From Alphaproteobacteria bacterium (GTDB lineage Bacteria; Pseudomonadota; Alphaproteobacteria; Sphingomonadales; Kordiimonadaceae): a DNA stretch of 45,388 nt. The position numbers were made by a program, and so were the translations under genes. Location of the stretch: contig JAJFIU010000023.1 in the NCBI GenBank assembly GCA_021774695.1, positions 1 through 45,388 on the forward strand, in the 5' to 3' direction. Shown one piece after another: positions 36,222-44,675 of this stretch; position 1 is the stretch's first letter, and each line of letters starts with the position of its first letter. The notes under the pieces are model-generated. The model was not told where the DNA came from. It was given only the letters and a program-made list of their open reading frames with translations, and ran no database searches.

Positions 36222-37019
36222 ATGTTTCAGGGAAAAGTCGTATGGATAACCGGGGCTTCGTCGGGCATCGGTGAAGCAATCGCAAATGAGATGGCGGCCG
36301 GGGGTGCCCGGCTTATTTTATCTGCGCGGCGCGAGGCTGAACTGGAACGGGTAAAGGCATCCTGTGTGTCATCGGGCGCAACTCCGGAAAATGTATTTGT
36401 TCTAACGCTTGATGTAACCGATGAGGCTGCAATGGCGGCTAAAGTATCTGAGGCACACGGCAAATGGGGTTCAATTAATATGCTGCTGAACAATGCGGGT
36501 ATTTCGCAGCGTTCGCTGTGTGTTGATACCGACATGGCCACCTACCGCAAACTGTTTGATGTTGATGTGTTTGGCCAAATCGCCCTGACCAAACAGGTTT
36601 TGCCAATCATGATAGAACAAGGGTCAGGGCATTTGGCGGTTACTGCATCTGTGGCAGGCAAAATAGGAGCCTCCCGCCGCACCGGTTACTGCGCGGCAAA
36701 ACATGCGATGATGGGCTTTTTTGATGCGCTCCGCACCGAAGTCTCCCGGCACGGCATTCGGGTTACCACCATTACCCCCGGTTTTATACGCACGGCAGTT
36801 TCAGAGAATGCGCTCAACGGTGACGGTACCGTTTTTGGTGAAATGGATAAAAACATCGCGAGCGGCATGGATGTGACCAAATGCGCAAAAGTCATCATGC
36901 AAGGCTTAAAAAAAGGTAAATATGAGATACCGGTAGGCGAAGGTATTGAAATGAAAGCGCTTTTAATTAAACGTTTTTTCCCCAACCGTTTGTTTAAAAT
37001 TGTGGAAAAAATCGGTTAG
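36222..37019 (+). CDS. Short-chain dehydrogenase/reductase
   Basis: A 265-residue classical SDR. Start ATG 36222 is preceded by GAGGAGA. The cofactor loop TGASSGIG is at residues 10-17, NNAG at 90-93, and the catalytic set S143, Y156 and K160 in YCAAK. Residues after the loop (SARREAELERV) favour NADP. The SVAGKIGASRRTGY motif and the C-terminal KRFFPNRLFKIVEKIG resemble the DHRS7-like branch acting on lipids or steroids, but the substrate is unknown. It stands alone between reverse-strand genes. Confidence 0.88.
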   Translation: MFQGKVVWITGASSGIGEAIANEMAAGGARLILSARREAELERVKASCVSSGATPENVFVLTLDVTDEAAMAAKVSEAHGKWGSINMLLNNAGISQRSLCVDTDMATYRKLFDVDVFGQIALTKQVLPIMIEQGSGHLAVTASVAGKIGASRRTGYCAAKHAMMGFFDALRTEVSRHGIRVTTITPGFIRTAVSENALNGDGTVFGEMDKNIASGMDVTKCAKVIMQGLKKGKYEIPVGEGIEMKALLIKRFFPNRLFKIVEKIG

Positions 37020-37065
37020 GCAAACTGAACCGCAGCGTTGGCGTCACGGCGATTGAGTTCCGGCT

Positions 37066-37785
37066 TTAGCTGTCCAGGTGGCCGCTTGGGCGTTGGCTTA
37101 CATCATTATCTGTCCAGCTGTGGTCAGCGCTATCTAGCGCTGTAGGTTCGCGGTACTCACGGTAATCGGGCCTTGGCTTGCCCCAATCAGGCAAAAAGCG
37201 ATCCCACCAGTGCAGGCTTAAGGTTGGTCTTTGACTGATACTTATTTTCTCGAAATTGACGGTGGGTTTTCCCGCACCAATATCCAGAAACTCTACATCC
37301 AGAACCTGATCATGTGCCAGCAACAGCTGTTTGTTGATAGTATCAAACCTGGGCTTGCGCCGATAAGCTGAACACCCAATTATGTAGCTTGTTTTTCCTT
37401 GGCTATCCGAGAGAGGTAGATACAGCGAGTGAACGCAGCGTTGTTTGCCGCTTTTATTGAGGATATTTTCCGTCATTAACGCGCCGCTGGGCTGATCCAA
37501 TATGGCCTCATACAGTTTGGCGCTGTTTTCCCGCATGCTGGGTGTTGTCAGGTCAAACGAGTTAATGCCGACAAAGGGTGAGCGCCAACCAATATTTTGG
37601 CCAGTTCGGATCATCGACACATTCACTTGGTAGCGATGTTGGCGTTTCAACAGGCTAAGTCGGGGAATGACATCCCGCAGGTCTGTAGGCATAAGCGAGT
37701 GCCGCGCTGGAATAAGTGAGCCTTCGCCGCGCGGTAGTGTTTTCCAATACTCGAATAACTGTTCCAATACACCGGACAGGGGCAT
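37066..37785 (-). CDS. PAS_5-family domain protein with C-terminal extension
   Basis: A 239-residue soluble protein. LFEYWKTLPRGEGSLIPARHSLMPTDL, RLSLLKRQHRYQVNVSMIRTG and INSFDLTT match the layout of PAS_5 (PF07310) over residues about 8-145. The last 90 residues (GKPTVNFEKISISQRPTLSLHWWDRFLPDWGKP then a charged tail) are outside the domain and unlike anything I know. It shares its fold but not close sequence with the protein at 5457-5936. No effector domain. It is convergent with the SDR gene and 97 bases upstream of a small exported protein gene on the same strand. Confidence 0.68.
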   Translation of the reverse strand: MPLSGVLEQLFEYWKTLPRGEGSLIPARHSLMPTDLRDVIPRLSLLKRQHRYQVNVSMIRTGQNIGWRSPFVGINSFDLTTPSMRENSAKLYEAILDQPSGALMTENILNKSGKQRCVHSLYLPLSDSQGKTSYIIGCSAYRRKPRFDTINKQLLLAHDQVLDVEFLDIGAGKPTVNFEKISISQRPTLSLHWWDRFLPDWGKPRPDYREYREPTALDSADHSWTDNDVSQRPSGHLDS

Positions 37786-37882
37786 TTGTGCCTCCTCTCA
37801 GCGCCAACAGTATGGTTGACCCAGCTAAAGCATGAGCCTGTTTTTAAGCGATTTCAAGACAAGGTAGCTGACCTAATCTTGT

Positions 37883-38350
37883 TCAGTTTTTTTTCCGCGC
37901 TTCAAACGTTTGAATCTGCTGTGTGATTCCGGCTGCAATGTCGTTGGGTATCGGGAAAACCAAATGATACTGGGCAATTTTCCAGCCTGCGTCGGTGCGA
38001 ATCAGTACACCCGTGCCCCGGCTGACGCCGTATTTCTCATTGACCAGCAATTCGTCAAACCAGGCGTGATCACCGTCTGGTGTTAAGTCAATATTCCGCT
38101 CGGTCATGCGGTAGACCCAGCCATTTGACTGCGAGGCATAGCCTTTAAATGTTGGTTTGTCCCAGCGTTCGCCTGCGTCGGTGCCCAGGAAAATAGCATC
38201 GTCGGTATAAAGCGCGAAATAGGCATCCCAGCTTGCGCTGCCTGCATTGGTGTGCAGTTGGTCAAGAACGCTGGATATGTCGGCCTTATCGTCGGCAGAT
38301 GCCGTGAAGCTCGCCGCGAAAACTGCAATGATAAGTGCTATATATTTCAT
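37883..38350 (-). CDS. Exported SnoaL/NTF2-like protein
   Basis: A 155-residue protein with a signal peptide (MKYIALIIAVFAASFTASA). The mature part has the NTF2-like cone fold pattern of the SnoaL_3/DUF4440 group: ISSVLDQLHTNAGSASWDAYFALYTDDAIFLGTDAGERW, then AWFDELLVNEKYGVSRGTGVLIRTDAGWKIAQYHLVFPIPN. Such proteins bind small hydrophobic ligands or act as scaffolds; no catalytic residue can be assigned. It lies 34 bases downstream of the alanine symporter gene on the same strand and may share its transcript. Confidence 0.78.
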   Translation of the reverse strand: MKYIALIIAVFAASFTASADDKADISSVLDQLHTNAGSASWDAYFALYTDDAIFLGTDAGERWDKPTFKGYASQSNGWVYRMTERNIDLTPDGDHAWFDELLVNEKYGVSRGTGVLIRTDAGWKIAQYHLVFPIPNDIAAGITQQIQTFEARKKN

Positions 38351-38384
38351 AATCTTACATCCTCAATGAAGCGTTTGTTAGTAC

Positions 38385-39890
38385 CTAATGGGTTTCTTTG
38401 ATCGCGCCAGATTTTACCCGTGCCAGATAGCTTTGCAAATCGCGTTTCAATTCTGGGGCCATCAAGTAAATACCGATGATATTGGGGATGGCCATTAAGA
38501 AGAACATGCTGTCCATCAAATCATACACAGTTTGCACGTCGAAAACTGCACCCGGGACCAACAAAACACAGTAAGTGACCTTGAAAATATTCATCGAGCG
38601 GCTGCTCCCGCCCCAGACAAATTCCCATACCTTGCTGGAATAGTAACCCCAGCTGATGATGGTGGAAAAACCGAACATAAAGGCCGCCACCGCCAAAACA
38701 TAAGGGAACCAGCTGATGACACTGCCGAAGGCGGCGGACGTCATGGAAATGCCCTGTACCTCTTGGCCGATCATATAGTTGCCAGTGATAACGATCACCA
38801 ACGCGGTCATTGTGGACACCAGAACCGTATCGATGAAAGGTTCCATCAGAGCAACCATGCCTTCTGACACCGGCTCGCGGGTTTTAGCCGCTGCGTGTGC
38901 CATTGAGGCAGAGCCAAGCCCTGCTTCGGTGGAGTAAACCGCGCGTTTCATACCAATGATGATGACACCGGCAATGCCGCCTGCAACGCCTTCGGGGTTG
39001 AAAGCACCGTTGAAGATAGTCATGAACGCAGCCGGAACTTCAGTGATGTGGCCTAAGATGATCACCAGCGCGCCGAGGATATAAATGCCCGCCATCAGGG
39101 GCACCAGCTTGGCGGTAACCCCAGCGATGGAACGGATGCCACCGATGATGACGACTGCGGTCAGGATCGCGATCAAAACGCCGAAGCCCCAAGCGGTAGC
39201 TTCACCCTCGAAACCAGTAACCGCGGCAATAGCCTCGTATGATTGGTTTACCTGGGCAATTTGCAGGATACTGGGGATCGCAAGAATAGCGTAGGTCCAC
39301 GCCAGTGTTTTGCCAACTTTACCCCAGCCGCGTGCTTTCAGGCCGCGCTCCAGATAATACATTGGGCCACCAGCGACGGTACCGTCTTCGCGCACATCGC
39401 GGTATTTTACAGCCAGTGTACATTCAGCGAATTTGAGCGACATGGCGCAGAAACCGATGATGATCATCCAGAAGGTGGCCCCGGGCCCTCCGATGGAGAT
39501 GGCGACCGCAACACCAGCGATATTACCCAGCCCGATGGTGCCCGACAGCGCGGTGGCCAGCGCCTGAAACTGGGTTACTTCGCCGGGGGCCATATCATCA
39601 TGGTAGTGGCCGCGGACAATTTTTGACGCCTGCCGGAAGCTGCGCACGTTGATGAAGGCAAAATAAAACGTAAGCACCACCATGGGAATGCCCATCCACA
39701 CAACAATCCACGGCATGGTAACGCCGTACACAATGATTTCGCTGAAAACAAAATTGTTAAAGGCATCGATGATTGATGCGCCGGTTTGCACAAAGGCTGA
39801 ACCACTGTCATCCTGTGCAAAGGCGCTGGATGAAGCAGTGGCGGCGACCAGCGCAGCAAAAGCTGTGGTGATAAATCGATATACAGGCAA
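38385..39890 (-). CDS. Sodium:alanine symporter family (AGCS) transporter
   Basis: A 501-residue inner-membrane transporter that should import alanine or glycine with sodium. The AGCS signature GPGATFWMIIIGFCAMSLKFAE, the TALSGTIGLGNIAGVAVAI segment and GMKRAVYSTEAGLGSASMAHA are present, with about ten helices. The start is TTG 39890, preceded on its strand by GGGGGA; no ATG lies near and the next Met would lose a helix. The N-terminal 25 residues resemble a signal peptide ending AFAQ, as in many proteobacterial AGCS proteins. Confidence 0.92.
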   Translation of the reverse strand: MPVYRFITTAFAALVAATASSSAFAQDDSGSAFVQTGASIIDAFNNFVFSEIIVYGVTMPWIVVWMGIPMVVLTFYFAFINVRSFRQASKIVRGHYHDDMAPGEVTQFQALATALSGTIGLGNIAGVAVAISIGGPGATFWMIIIGFCAMSLKFAECTLAVKYRDVREDGTVAGGPMYYLERGLKARGWGKVGKTLAWTYAILAIPSILQIAQVNQSYEAIAAVTGFEGEATAWGFGVLIAILTAVVIIGGIRSIAGVTAKLVPLMAGIYILGALVIILGHITEVPAAFMTIFNGAFNPEGVAGGIAGVIIIGMKRAVYSTEAGLGSASMAHAAAKTREPVSEGMVALMEPFIDTVLVSTMTALVIVITGNYMIGQEVQGISMTSAAFGSVISWFPYVLAVAAFMFGFSTIISWGYYSSKVWEFVWGGSSRSMNIFKVTYCVLLVPGAVFDVQTVYDLMDSMFFLMAIPNIIGIYLMAPELKRDLQSYLARVKSGAIKETH

Positions 39891-39911
39891 CAGGCTATTC
39901 CCCCGAATGCA

Positions 39912-39930
39912 CGGGCGGTAGGGCCGCCCG
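39912..39930 (-). promoter_or_regulatory. Leader hairpin upstream of the AGCS transporter gene
   Basis: CGGGCGG (39912-39918) pairs perfectly with CCGCCCG (39924-39930) over a five-base loop. On the reverse strand it lies about 8 bases before the GGGGGA ribosome binding site of the symporter gene, so it could affect translation, or be the end of the upstream TPR-TonB transcript. No T-run follows. Confidence 0.35.
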
Positions 39931-39992
39931 GTTGCTATTGTTGGATTTTCAACACCCTAGGCGACAGGCCCACACGAGGGAAGGGGAAAATA

Positions 39993-41099
39993 TCAATATC
40001 CAGGAAGCTGCTTACTACCCCTCAAATTGTACAAAAATTTATAACGTACTCCTTCAGTCTCTACTGGTTGGCCATCGACATATCGGGGTGCATAGCGGAA
40101 TTTCTTCGCTCCTTCGATAGATGCAGCTCTAAAACCGTTATGACCTTTAACTTCAACTGCGATGGGGTCTTTAACAAAACCATTTTTATCCACTGTCAAT
40201 TCCACAATTGCATAACCTTCATCTCCAGCCCTCTGCGCGTTGCGCGGGTATGAAGGAGAAGGGAGATAGATTGGGAGGTAATCTTGATCGTCTGTTATTG
40301 GAGTTTTTGCACCGATAGCCTGACAGTGTTTGGTGGCCTGTTCTCGCATTCCCTGCTCTTCATACGCTCTTATCAGAAATGCGTGAATAGCCATCGACAT
40401 TTGGCCATTTGGGACATTTGAATCGAAAGTGTCGAGGCTACTCAGCAAAGACTCCGTTGCAATCTCGTAATGCTTGGCAGCCAAATGAAACTTGCCGATG
40501 TAGAACTCTGTTTCCGCCAGCTTCGCTAGACCGGCATCTCCAGGCTGTGTTTCGAAGGTTTTTTTTGCGGCAGTGAGATAGCGATTGGCGTTTGAACGCT
40601 CTCCTACATTGAGAGCACTTTTGCCAACTTCCAACTGCAGTTTCCCTTGCCGCATTTTGTCATCAGGAAAATGAGTCTCTACGAGCGAAAGAGCCCTTTT
40701 ATATATAGTAGATGCTTTTTTATTGTCGGGGGCTCGGTTGCTTTTCCCCGCCATGTCGGTCAATGGGCCAATCAGTTCCGCTGATTTTTTACCATAGACT
40801 TTTTCATACCGTTTTACGGCCAACTTGAATATGGGAAGCGCTTCTTTATCTTTTGTGATTAAGCGGCCGTAATTGAGTGTAAGCGCTGCGGTGTTTTTGT
40901 GGTCCGGTCCGTATACCTTTTCGCCGTACTCATAAGCTTGGCGAGCAAATTTGAGCGCGTCGTCAACTTCGCCTGCAGCCGCAGCCTGTTGGTACGATTT
41001 ATAAGCCGTGCGAAATGCCTTTTTGTCGTCGGCTTTATCTGCCAGCGCCGGAGTTGCAATCGCCAAACTCAATGCTAATGCAGCTAACTTAATTTTCAT
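39993..41099 (-). CDS. Periplasmic TPR protein with TonB-like C-terminal domain
   Basis: A 368-residue protein with a cleavable signal peptide (MKIKLAALALSLAIATPALA). Residues about 25-270 form degenerate TPR-like helical repeats (for example YKSYQQAAAAGEVDDALKFA, YGPDHKNTAALTLNYGRL, YEIATESLLSSLD). The last 90 residues are a TonB C-terminal domain: SPSYPRNAQRAGDEGYAIVEL, then DKNGFVKDPIAVEVKGHNGF and KKFRYAPRYVDGQPVETEGV. Classical TonB has an N-terminal membrane anchor and a proline-rich stretch; neither is present, so energy coupling through ExbBD is unlikely. It follows moaB after 95 bases, with GGGGCG before the ATG. Confidence 0.82.
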   Translation of the reverse strand: MKIKLAALALSLAIATPALADKADDKKAFRTAYKSYQQAAAAGEVDDALKFARQAYEYGEKVYGPDHKNTAALTLNYGRLITKDKEALPIFKLAVKRYEKVYGKKSAELIGPLTDMAGKSNRAPDNKKASTIYKRALSLVETHFPDDKMRQGKLQLEVGKSALNVGERSNANRYLTAAKKTFETQPGDAGLAKLAETEFYIGKFHLAAKHYEIATESLLSSLDTFDSNVPNGQMSMAIHAFLIRAYEEQGMREQATKHCQAIGAKTPITDDQDYLPIYLPSPSYPRNAQRAGDEGYAIVELTVDKNGFVKDPIAVEVKGHNGFRAASIEGAKKFRYAPRYVDGQPVETEGVRYKFLYNLRGSKQLPGY

Positions 41100-41194
41100 G
41101 TTACGCCCCTATTCATCTAGCCCTCCTGAAAGGCTGACACAGGCTTTCGGCGCGTTCAAGACCTTAGTGAAATTCGTGATAATTTGTCAGGGAG

Positions 41195-41719
41195 TTATTT
41201 CTCGCCGAAGCGGGGCATCAGTTCAACAAAATTGCAGGGCCGGAAACGGCTGTCCAGCTGGCTTACCAGAATTTTGTCCCAGCCTTCTTTTACCGCACCG
41301 GTTGAGCCGGGCAGGGCGAACATCAGGGTGGTTTCTGCGATGCCGCCGGTGGCGCGGCTCTGGATCGTGCTGGTGCCGATCAAATCGTATGAGAGCATGC
41401 GAAACAGCTCGCCGAAGCCCGGTATGGCTTTGCTATAAAGCGCCTCAAAACATTCGGGGGTAATATCGCGCCCGGTAATACCGGTGCCGCCGGTTGAAAT
41501 GATAACCTGAATGGCATCGTCGGCGATCCAGGCCTTCAACTGCGCCGTGATCGACGGTTTGTCGTCCTTGACGATTGTCCGTGCTTTAATGGTGTGGCCT
41601 GCGGCTTCGACCCGCGCGCACAGCGTGTCGCCTGAGGTGTCATCAGCCGGTGTCCGGGTATCAGAAATAGTCATTATGCCAAGGTTAACAGGAATAAATT
41701 CGCGGGTTTCATCAATCAT
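41195..41719 (-). CDS. moaB: Molybdenum cofactor biosynthesis protein B
   Basis: A 174-residue MoaB/MogA-type protein that adenylylates molybdopterin or handles it in cofactor synthesis. The N-terminal [19 protein letters not shown], the signature [15 protein letters not shown] and the [15 protein letters not shown] end motif match MoaB. The start overlaps the stop of the transglycosylase gene by eight bases, which implies coupled translation although the functions are unrelated. No other moa genes are in the window. Confidence 0.92.
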   Translation of the reverse strand: MIDETREFIPVNLGIMTISDTRTPADDTSGDTLCARVEAAGHTIKARTIVKDDKPSITAQLKAWIADDAIQVIISTGGTGITGRDITPECFEALYSKAIPGFGELFRMLSYDLIGTSTIQSRATGGIAETTLMFALPGSTGAVKEGWDKILVSQLDSRFRPCNFVELMPRFGEK

Positions 41720-43529
41720 CGGCGGTCACAGTCGCTTTCGCATTAATTTGGGTTAAATTTATCGCCCGAAGCATTGCATCGGGGGTTTCAGCGCTATCGA
41801 TATTATCAAGCGTGGGCCAAGCGCCTGAGGCCAGCGTATCCAGACTGGGTGTTGGTTGGCCTAACCGCATACGGTATAGCCAGAAATTGGCCATAACCCG
41901 TTCGATATAGTTTCTGGTTTCATAAAAGCCGATGGATTCGATGAACAACAACGGATCAACACCAAAATCCACGTCGCGGCGCCACCCTGCCAAGCTGCCA
42001 GGCCCGCCGTTATAGGCGGCCAGCGCCATCAACAAGTTATCCTGCACATAATCGGTTGCCAGCAAATATTCGATATATTGCTGCCCAAGCGCGATGTTGA
42101 ATTCGGGCTCGTAAAGCTGATTTTTGTTGCGTCGTAATAGCGCTCGGTTGTTGGTAATATAGCTGGCGGTGGCAGGCATCACCTGCATCAGCCCACCCGC
42201 ACCAACCCGGCTGCGTGCGCGGCTACGGAAATCGCTTTCCTTGCGTACCATGGCGAATATAAGCGCCCGATCGACAGTGAAGCCACCTGCTGGTTGCCAG
42301 TTAGGCATCGGATAGCGGGTTGCGGTCGGCGCGGGGTCGCCGGTTCCGCCCACACGGCCCAGCCGTATTTGAATGGCAGGCAGGTTAATCGCTGTTGCAA
42401 AAGCGAGCAGGTCTTCCTGTACCGCAACACCTTCACGGCCCCAAAGCAGCCGCAGCTCTTCGTCAGCCACATCGTCCCGCCCAACCTCAGTTAGCGCTAA
42501 CGCCCGCTTTGCCGCCGGAAACTGCATTAAATGGTCGACAGACTTTTGCTTCAGCGCTGGTACAGACCAGTCAATCAACGGTGTAATGCCCAGTTGCCGG
42601 GAGGCGATCAGCCCGTAAAAAGTTTCGTTGAATACCGCCGCGGCTTTCAGGTGTTCAACCGCGATGTCGGGTTTACCTATCCGTAGCGCTGTCCGGCCCG
42701 CCCAAAAGGAGCCGGCTGATGAAAGCCACGGACCCGCGCGTTCAGCGCCAGCCAGGGCCTCAAAATGCTCGTAAGCAGCGTCCAAATCCCCGCGCCGCCA
42801 GTTGGCCAGTGCTGCAATCCAGTCGACTTGCGGTACAATTTCACGTGACAAGCTAGCACCCAGTTCTGCCAGTTTCATGGCGCGGAAGTCATCGCCTTCA
42901 TAATAATAGCTGGATGCAATACGCTCGAGGGCTTGGGTTTTTTCATGCGGAACCAATAGCTTGCGGGCTTCCATCGCCCAGTAACGTTTTTCTGCGCGCT
43001 GAGGGTTGCCGCCGCGAACATATTTTCTAATGTTGGCGAAAAAAGTTGTCACCGCCTTGGATTCGAGGCGGCTACGGCGCGGCAAGGTTGGTTTAGGTAG
43101 TGCCGATTGTCCGGTGACGCCCGGATATCTGGTTTTCTCCGGTGAGCGCGGTGCTCTGGCCCTGCTTTGACGCCGCTTGGCGAGGCGGTATACCCGCCAG
43201 GCATTGGGGTGGTCCGCATATCGCTTCATCCAGGCGGCGAGCTCACTATATTTGCTTCGGTACCCCGTTGGATGCATCAATCGCTCGAATTGGAGGTGTC
43301 CCATCAAAATCGGATTGTCGATGCGTTTGATCATCTTGTCGGCTTGTTTCCATTGCGCCTGTTGCTGCAGCTCAAAAATACGCTGATATCGCTTGATGTC
43401 TTCGTCGGATAATACTTGAGGGATTGATACGGTAAGCGCCGGTTTGGATTGCGCATTGGCAGGCAGTGCTGCGGGAAAAAGGCCGCTGATCAGGACCACG
43501 AAAGCATATATGTTCGCTCTCTGATTCAT
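41712..43529 (-). CDS. Soluble lytic transglycosylase, Slt70-like
   Basis: A 605-residue exported enzyme with a signal peptide (MNQRANIYAFVVLISGLFPAALPANA). A long helical superhelix region is followed by a C-terminal goose-lysozyme-type SLT domain: ALIFAMVRKESDFRSRARS, with the catalytic glutamate E431, then VGAGGLMQVMPATA, and AAYNGGPGSLAGW and ETRNYIERVMANFWLY. It cuts the MurNAc-GlcNAc bond of peptidoglycan, releasing anhydro-muropeptides. The helical region has an Arg/Pro-rich insert at about 115-155 (RRQSRARAPRSPEKTRYPG). Its ATG overlaps the upstream glycosylase stop (ATGA). Confidence 0.92.
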   Translation of the reverse strand: MNQRANIYAFVVLISGLFPAALPANAQSKPALTVSIPQVLSDEDIKRYQRIFELQQQAQWKQADKMIKRIDNPILMGHLQFERLMHPTGYRSKYSELAAWMKRYADHPNAWRVYRLAKRRQSRARAPRSPEKTRYPGVTGQSALPKPTLPRRSRLESKAVTTFFANIRKYVRGGNPQRAEKRYWAMEARKLLVPHEKTQALERIASSYYYEGDDFRAMKLAELGASLSREIVPQVDWIAALANWRRGDLDAAYEHFEALAGAERAGPWLSSAGSFWAGRTALRIGKPDIAVEHLKAAAVFNETFYGLIASRQLGITPLIDWSVPALKQKSVDHLMQFPAAKRALALTEVGRDDVADEELRLLWGREGVAVQEDLLAFATAINLPAIQIRLGRVGGTGDPAPTATRYPMPNWQPAGGFTVDRALIFAMVRKESDFRSRARSRVGAGGLMQVMPATASYITNNRALLRRNKNQLYEPEFNIALGQQYIEYLLATDYVQDNLLMALAAYNGGPGSLAGWRRDVDFGVDPLLFIESIGFYETRNYIERVMANFWLYRMRLGQPTPSLDTLASGAWPTLDNIDSAETPDAMLRAINLTQINAKATVTADD

Positions 43530-44413
43530 TCTGAAATCTCAGCAAACTTTTGTTTTGCGGCTAATATATCGCGCCATGCCAGCCCTTTTAGGTGTGGCTG
43601 GCTCATCAGATAATCCGGACTATAGATCGGCAGGCAGGGAATGCTGGTGCCGCCAACGTCGACGGCCTTCCACTTGCCGCGTAGGCGGGTAATTCCTTCG
43701 GTAGTCTGCAATAAGGCCTGTGCCGATACGCCGCCCAATAGAATAATCATTTTTGGGGCGGCAAGTTCTATATGCCTCAGAAGAAACGGTAGGCACATGC
43801 TGACAACTGCTGGATCGGGTGTTCGGTTGCCCAGTGGTCGCCACGGCAACAGATTGGTCAGGTAAATATTGGTGTCGCGGCTAAAACCAGCGGCGACCAG
43901 CATTTTATCAAGCAATTTTCCAGACTTGCCAACAAACGGCGTGCCTTGCTGATCATCTTCCCCGTCGGGTGCTTTGCCGATTACCATCACTGGGGCTTTG
44001 GATATACCACCGGAAAAAACCAGGTTTTTTGCAGAGCGTTTGAGCAATCCGCCGTCAAACTTGCTCATGGCATCTTTAAGTTCATCCAGCGAGGTGGCTT
44101 CTGCAGCAAGTGCGGCTGCGTGTTCGCTGCTTGCGCCGGTGATCGATTGCACTGGTTTTGCAACAACTGGCCTTGGTCCGCCGTTGCCGGTGCTGGCGGA
44201 TGAGCCCGGTTTTCTAGTCGCCGCTTCACTTGGGTTAGCAGTTGGGGACCTGTTTGGAACGGCTGCGGGCTGTGCAATAGCTGCAAACCGGTCAACGGGC
44301 ACGTCATCGATGGCTTCATCTGCCCCCATGGCAAGTTGCCACGCTAAAAGCGATACCGGATCAAATGCCTGAACCAGTGCAGGATCAGGGGGATTTGTGT
44401 CGTTAGCTGTCAT
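43526..44413 (-). CDS. Uracil-DNA glycosylase family 4 homologue with altered motifs
   Basis: A 295-residue protein starting at ATG 44413 (a TTG at 44455 would add 14 residues). The first 100 residues are a low-complexity Ala/Pro-rich linker; the rest is a family-4 type UDG fold: QQGTPFVGKSGKLLDKMLVAAG, LTNLLPWRPLGNRTPDP, LLGGVSAQALL and ITRLRGKW. Key places differ from the family pattern: GEAPG reads GKAPD (146-150), the HPAYLL motif reads SPDYLM (265-270), and the first iron-sulfur cysteine position (FDGC) reads FDGG. C207 and C260 remain. It may have lost or changed glycosylase activity. It is the first gene of a reverse operon with the transglycosylase and moaB. Confidence 0.82.
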   Translation of the reverse strand: MTANDTNPPDPALVQAFDPVSLLAWQLAMGADEAIDDVPVDRFAAIAQPAAVPNRSPTANPSEAATRKPGSSASTGNGGPRPVVAKPVQSITGASSEHAAALAAEATSLDELKDAMSKFDGGLLKRSAKNLVFSGGISKAPVMVIGKAPDGEDDQQGTPFVGKSGKLLDKMLVAAGFSRDTNIYLTNLLPWRPLGNRTPDPAVVSMCLPFLLRHIELAAPKMIILLGGVSAQALLQTTEGITRLRGKWKAVDVGGTSIPCLPIYSPDYLMSQPHLKGLAWRDILAAKQKFAEISE

Positions 44414-44546
44414 TGTTGTAACTTTATCCTTCTTGGTCTTAACAATAACGGTCAATAGGGTGAAAAAGCATCAAAAATCTGGCGAAAAATAAAACCAGGC
44501 AAAATTCCTGTTGCAGCCAGGCGGCAATATGGCCCACTGCAAGTGT

Positions 44547-44575
44547 TTGACGTTTACTGGCGGCACGGGCATAAG
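44547..44575 (+). promoter_or_regulatory. Possible sigma-70 promoter of the ETF-QO gene
   Basis: TTGACG (44547-44552), a 17-base gap, then CATAAG (44570-44575), in the 262-base divergent region between the glycosylase and ETF-QO genes. The -35 is five of six and the -10 four of six against the sigma-70 consensus. It would leave a leader of about 95 bases before the ATG at 44676. Confidence 0.4.
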
Positions 44576-44675
44576 ACTTGAAATAGCAAGCTGTTGACCC
44601 AGTTTAGGGCACAGGAATGGCATGTTTGCGACGGCGGTGTGTAGCCCCGTGGCCGTATGAAGTAAGGAGCTTAAC

